The notes below the pieces were generated by a model. The model ran no database searches, had not been told where the DNA came from, and was given only the letters and a program-made list of their open reading frames with translations. Positions 41,543-43,250 of a stretch of DNA of 43,250 nucleotides are shown piece after piece. Positions within the stretch are counted from its first letter, which is position 1. Each line of letters starts with the position of its first letter. Where the stretch lies: contig CAYXHF010000019.1 in assembly GCA_964464815.1 (NCBI GenBank), forward strand, positions 1 through 43,250, written 5' to 3'. Both the position numbers and the translations under genes were made by a program. The stretch is from UBA11524 sp964464815. Lineage in GTDB: Bacteria > Bacillota > Clostridia > Christensenellales > Aristaeellaceae.

Positions 41543-42840
41543 TGATGCGTCCCCCTTATTTCGTCCAGCAATTCCTGTTTTTGCTTTGCAAACTCTTCAT
41601 CTGACAGCATTTCACGCATTGCATTAAGCATTTGTACTTTTTGTGTGAACGCTTTTACCACTGAATCTGCTTCTTGCTGCTGTTGCGGTACATTGCTTTG
41701 AACCGGTTCGGCTGGTTCAATCGCATTCTTCGTCATTTCTGGCGAAACGCTGCCGTTTTGATTCTGCTCTGGTAAAATTTCATTGTTCTGTCCCAACATC
41801 GTTGCGTTCATGTGTTGTGTCATTTGCGTTGTGGCATTCATTCCTTCGGACAATGATTGACGGAACATGTTATTCATCGTCCCGGCCATTCCAAATCCCG
41901 CTGCTAATTCAAGCGTCGTTTTGCTGATTTCCATGACACCGCCAGCACTCTGATTTTCTGCCATTTTGCCGAGCACTTCATACAGTTGTTCTTGCGAGAA
42001 TGAATATCCTCGCTTCTGCTGATCATATGCCTTCACGTCGGTGTAATCGCGCTGTTTTGTCATTTCAGCAGAATGATGAATCATTTCTATATTTACCTGG
42101 TTTTGTGCCTTCTGCGCGTCCAGCTTTCCTTGATTTGCAATGGTAATTTCCTGGCCTCGTTGTTTATTCAAGGTAATGTAGAATGGATCATTTTCCGGCT
42201 TAACAATATTTTGAACCCAGAATTTCTCCAGTGAAATTCCGTAATCTGCCATTTCAGAAGAAATCTGTTGCTTCAGCTTTTCAGACAGCTTCGATAGTGA
42301 AGACTCCAGTTCAAAGATTGAAATCCTATCCGCTCTTAACGTGTTCGGTAAGATTTCCTTTGCACTCTTGATAATTGGCGCCTTGAAGAAATTCATCAGA
42401 GTTTCTCGATCAAGCGCAGTCTGCGTACCCACCAGCTTCATGATCAGCTTGCGTGCATCACTGATGCAAATGCTCATTTCACCACTCGCACCAATTTTGA
42501 AGGCATAATCATTATTGGTGGCATCCAGGAAATTTACATCACGGATGCCCCAATAGAGGTTCATTTGCTCTGTTTTATTGATAAAGTAAACAACACAGTG
42601 AAACGGCGATTCTCCACCCGTCGGCAAATTCAGTAGCTTTTTCAGAATCGGAATGTTTCCCGTCTCAAGTGTATACTTGCCTGGTTCAAAAAGGTCACAG
42701 GCTTCCCCATTTGCAAATAGCAAAGCCTCCTGCGACTGCTGTACAATTAATTGTGAATGTGTGTTAAAATCCTCATTGGGATATTTGCACACAAATGTTC
42801 CTCGTTCCATTTCTGTTTTTATGACTTCGGTAATTTTCAT
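41539..42840 (-). CDS. SPFH-domain protein with C-terminal SHOCT (YdjI-like)
   Basis: A 433-residue protein. Residues 1-240 are an SPFH/band-7-like domain of the virion-core/YdjI group: VIKTEMERGTFVCKYPNEDF, NTHSQLIVQQSQEALLFANGEACDLFEPGKYTLET, then YGISLEKFWVQNI and QRGQEITIANQGKLDAQKAQ. A Gln/Asn/Met-rich linker spans 290-395 (TTQMTQHMNATMLGQNNE). A SHOCT-like motif LNAMREMLSDEEFAKQKQELLDEI (405-428) ends it. Such proteins assemble into membrane-associated rings or scaffolds. In Bacillus subtilis YdjI belongs to a membrane-stress operon with PspA-like and zinc-ribbon proteins. Here the partners are a four-helix protein and a TIR protein. ATG 42840 follows AGGAGG. It is the first gene after the homopolymer-containing promoter. 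Confidence 0.88.
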   Translation of the reverse strand: MKITEVIKTEMERGTFVCKYPNEDFNTHSQLIVQQSQEALLFANGEACDLFEPGKYTLETGNIPILKKLLNLPTGGESPFHCVVYFINKTEQMNLYWGIRDVNFLDATNNDYAFKIGASGEMSICISDARKLIMKLVGTQTALDRETLMNFFKAPIIKSAKEILPNTLRADRISIFELESSLSKLSEKLKQQISSEMADYGISLEKFWVQNIVKPENDPFYITLNKQRGQEITIANQGKLDAQKAQNQVNIEMIHHSAEMTKQRDYTDVKAYDQQKRGYSFSQEQLYEVLGKMAENQSAGGVMEISKTTLELAAGFGMAGTMNNMFRQSLSEGMNATTQMTQHMNATMLGQNNEILPEQNQNGSVSPEMTKNAIEPAEPVQSNVPQQQQEADSVVKAFTQKVQMLNAMREMLSDEEFAKQKQELLDEIRGTHQ

Positions 42841-43010
42841 CTTCCATTTCCTCCTGTTTTTATTTGAATACAGTCACCTAGTGGGACTGATTGCAATTGC
42901 ATGGCTTTTGAGCGTTTCTAGCGCAAAACAAACCTTCGGAGAAGATTCTTAAAAATGTGCTAGACCTGCCACCTTCTAGATTTCAAATGTACACGACATT
43001 TTCTCTTTTT

Positions 43011-43037
43011 ATTTTACCCCCCCCAGAAAAAAGTCAA
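43011..43037 (-). promoter_or_regulatory. Candidate promoter of the SPFH-TIR operon with a G8 spacer tract
   Basis: On the minus strand the -35 box TTGACT (43032-43037) and -10-like TAAAAT (43011-43016) are separated by 15 bases. Eight of these are an uninterrupted G run (43017-43024). The optimum spacing of 17 would need ten G. Homopolymer tracts between promoter boxes are a known phase-variation device in other bacteria. The leader to ATG 42840 is about 165 bases and shows only a weak hairpin near 42871-42890. Confidence 0.6.
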
Positions 43038-43121
43038 GTCTTTTTTCCATAATTGTAAATTTTTTTGTATCATTATGAGCCATTTCATTATTATACGTAG
43101 TATACTAATTTTCTTTTCCAT

Positions 43122-43145
43122 AAAAAAAGCCTCACTTTTGTGAGG
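43122..43145 (-). terminator. Second terminator of the rRNA operon
   Basis: The stem CCTCAC/GTGAGG with a four-base loop is followed on the minus strand by CTTTTTTT. Confidence 0.87.
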
Positions 43146-43165
43146 TGCAAAAAACGTTTCTATAC

Positions 43166-43195
43166 AAAAAACGCTCTTCACGTTAGTGAAGAGCG
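43166..43195 (-). terminator. First terminator of the rRNA operon
   Basis: A perfect 10-bp stem CGCTCTTCAC/GTGAAGAGCG with a four-base loop is followed by six U on the minus strand, about 10 bases beyond the 5S 3' end. Confidence 0.92.
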
Positions 43196-43204
43196 AAAAG
43201 GAAT

Positions 43205-43250
43205 CCGGCAGCGACTTATCCTCCCGGGCCGTGTCCAGCCAAGTACTTTC
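43205..43250 (-). rRNA. rrf: 5S ribosomal RNA, 3' part
   Basis: On the minus strand the window edge reads GAAAGTACTTGGCTGGACAC, then GGCCCGGGAGGATAAGTCGC and TGCCGG. This matches the 3' third of bacterial 5S rRNA (pattern GGTACTTGGCTGGAGACGG, CCTGGGAGAGTAGGTCGCTGCC). The rest lies outside the window. Its position before tandem terminators implies the end of a 16S-23S-5S operon. Confidence 0.9.

Noticed and set aside
1..43250. CRISPR array, tRNA genes, prophage or transposase genes
   Set aside because: No regularly spaced repeats, cloverleaf with conserved T-loop, phage structural genes or transposase motifs were found by reading. A dedicated scan would be needed to exclude weak cases.

Overview
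The window looks like a chromosomal segment of an anaerobic, probably gut- or rumen-associated member of the Bacillota (class Clostridia). The signs are a one-polypeptide pyruvate:ferredoxin oxidoreductase, sugar ABC importers without a local ATPase under LacI-type control, a T-box riboswitch, strong AGGAGG ribosome-binding sites, sigma-A type promoters, and stem-loop terminators with U tracts. The genus cannot be fixed from this sequence. No CRISPR array, tRNA, complete insertion sequence or prophage was seen.

Layout. 1-6942 (minus): an oligosaccharide operon running from a secreted four-repeat protein through two permeases to a large binding protein, with a consensus promoter and a LacI-like operator. 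7111-10584 (minus): nifJ, followed upstream by a 223-bp inverted-repeat element. 10866-15485 (minus): a LacI regulator, a sugar-binding protein and two permeases. 15642-20379 (minus): a surface-polysaccharide operon with an O-antigen ligase/polymerase-like protein, a family 2 glycosyltransferase, and one chain that fuses a GT4 domain to a Gtf3-like domain. 20381-25124 (minus): an AI-2E-family membrane protein, an MscS channel, an aromatic-acid-exporter-like protein and RarA, tightly packed. 25291-30392 (plus): gyrB and gyrA, separated by a small repeat element. 30437-34136 (plus): a CmpB/COG4905-type membrane protein, two secreted metallo-beta-lactamase-fold proteins and a YjjG-like HAD phosphatase. 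34211-35457 (minus): a lone murG. 35530-38785 (minus): a TrpXYZ-type ABC importer under a T-box whose specifier reads UGG (Trp).

The last 4.4 kb is different. Immediately downstream of an rRNA operon (the 5S 3' end is at the right edge, followed by two tandem terminators) lies a visibly AT-richer three-gene operon on the minus strand. It encodes an SPFH/SHOCT protein, a four-helix membrane protein, and a zinc-ribbon/TPR/TIR/coiled-coil membrane protein that keeps the glutamate expected of NAD-cleaving TIR domains. Its best promoter candidate has a run of eight G/C pairs between the -35 and -10 boxes, which suggests phase-variable expression. This is the best candidate for an undescribed system here: a membrane-linked, possibly switchable TIR effector module.

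Three kinds of short interspersed repeat were seen. One kind lies within a few bases of stop codons in all three places where it occurs.
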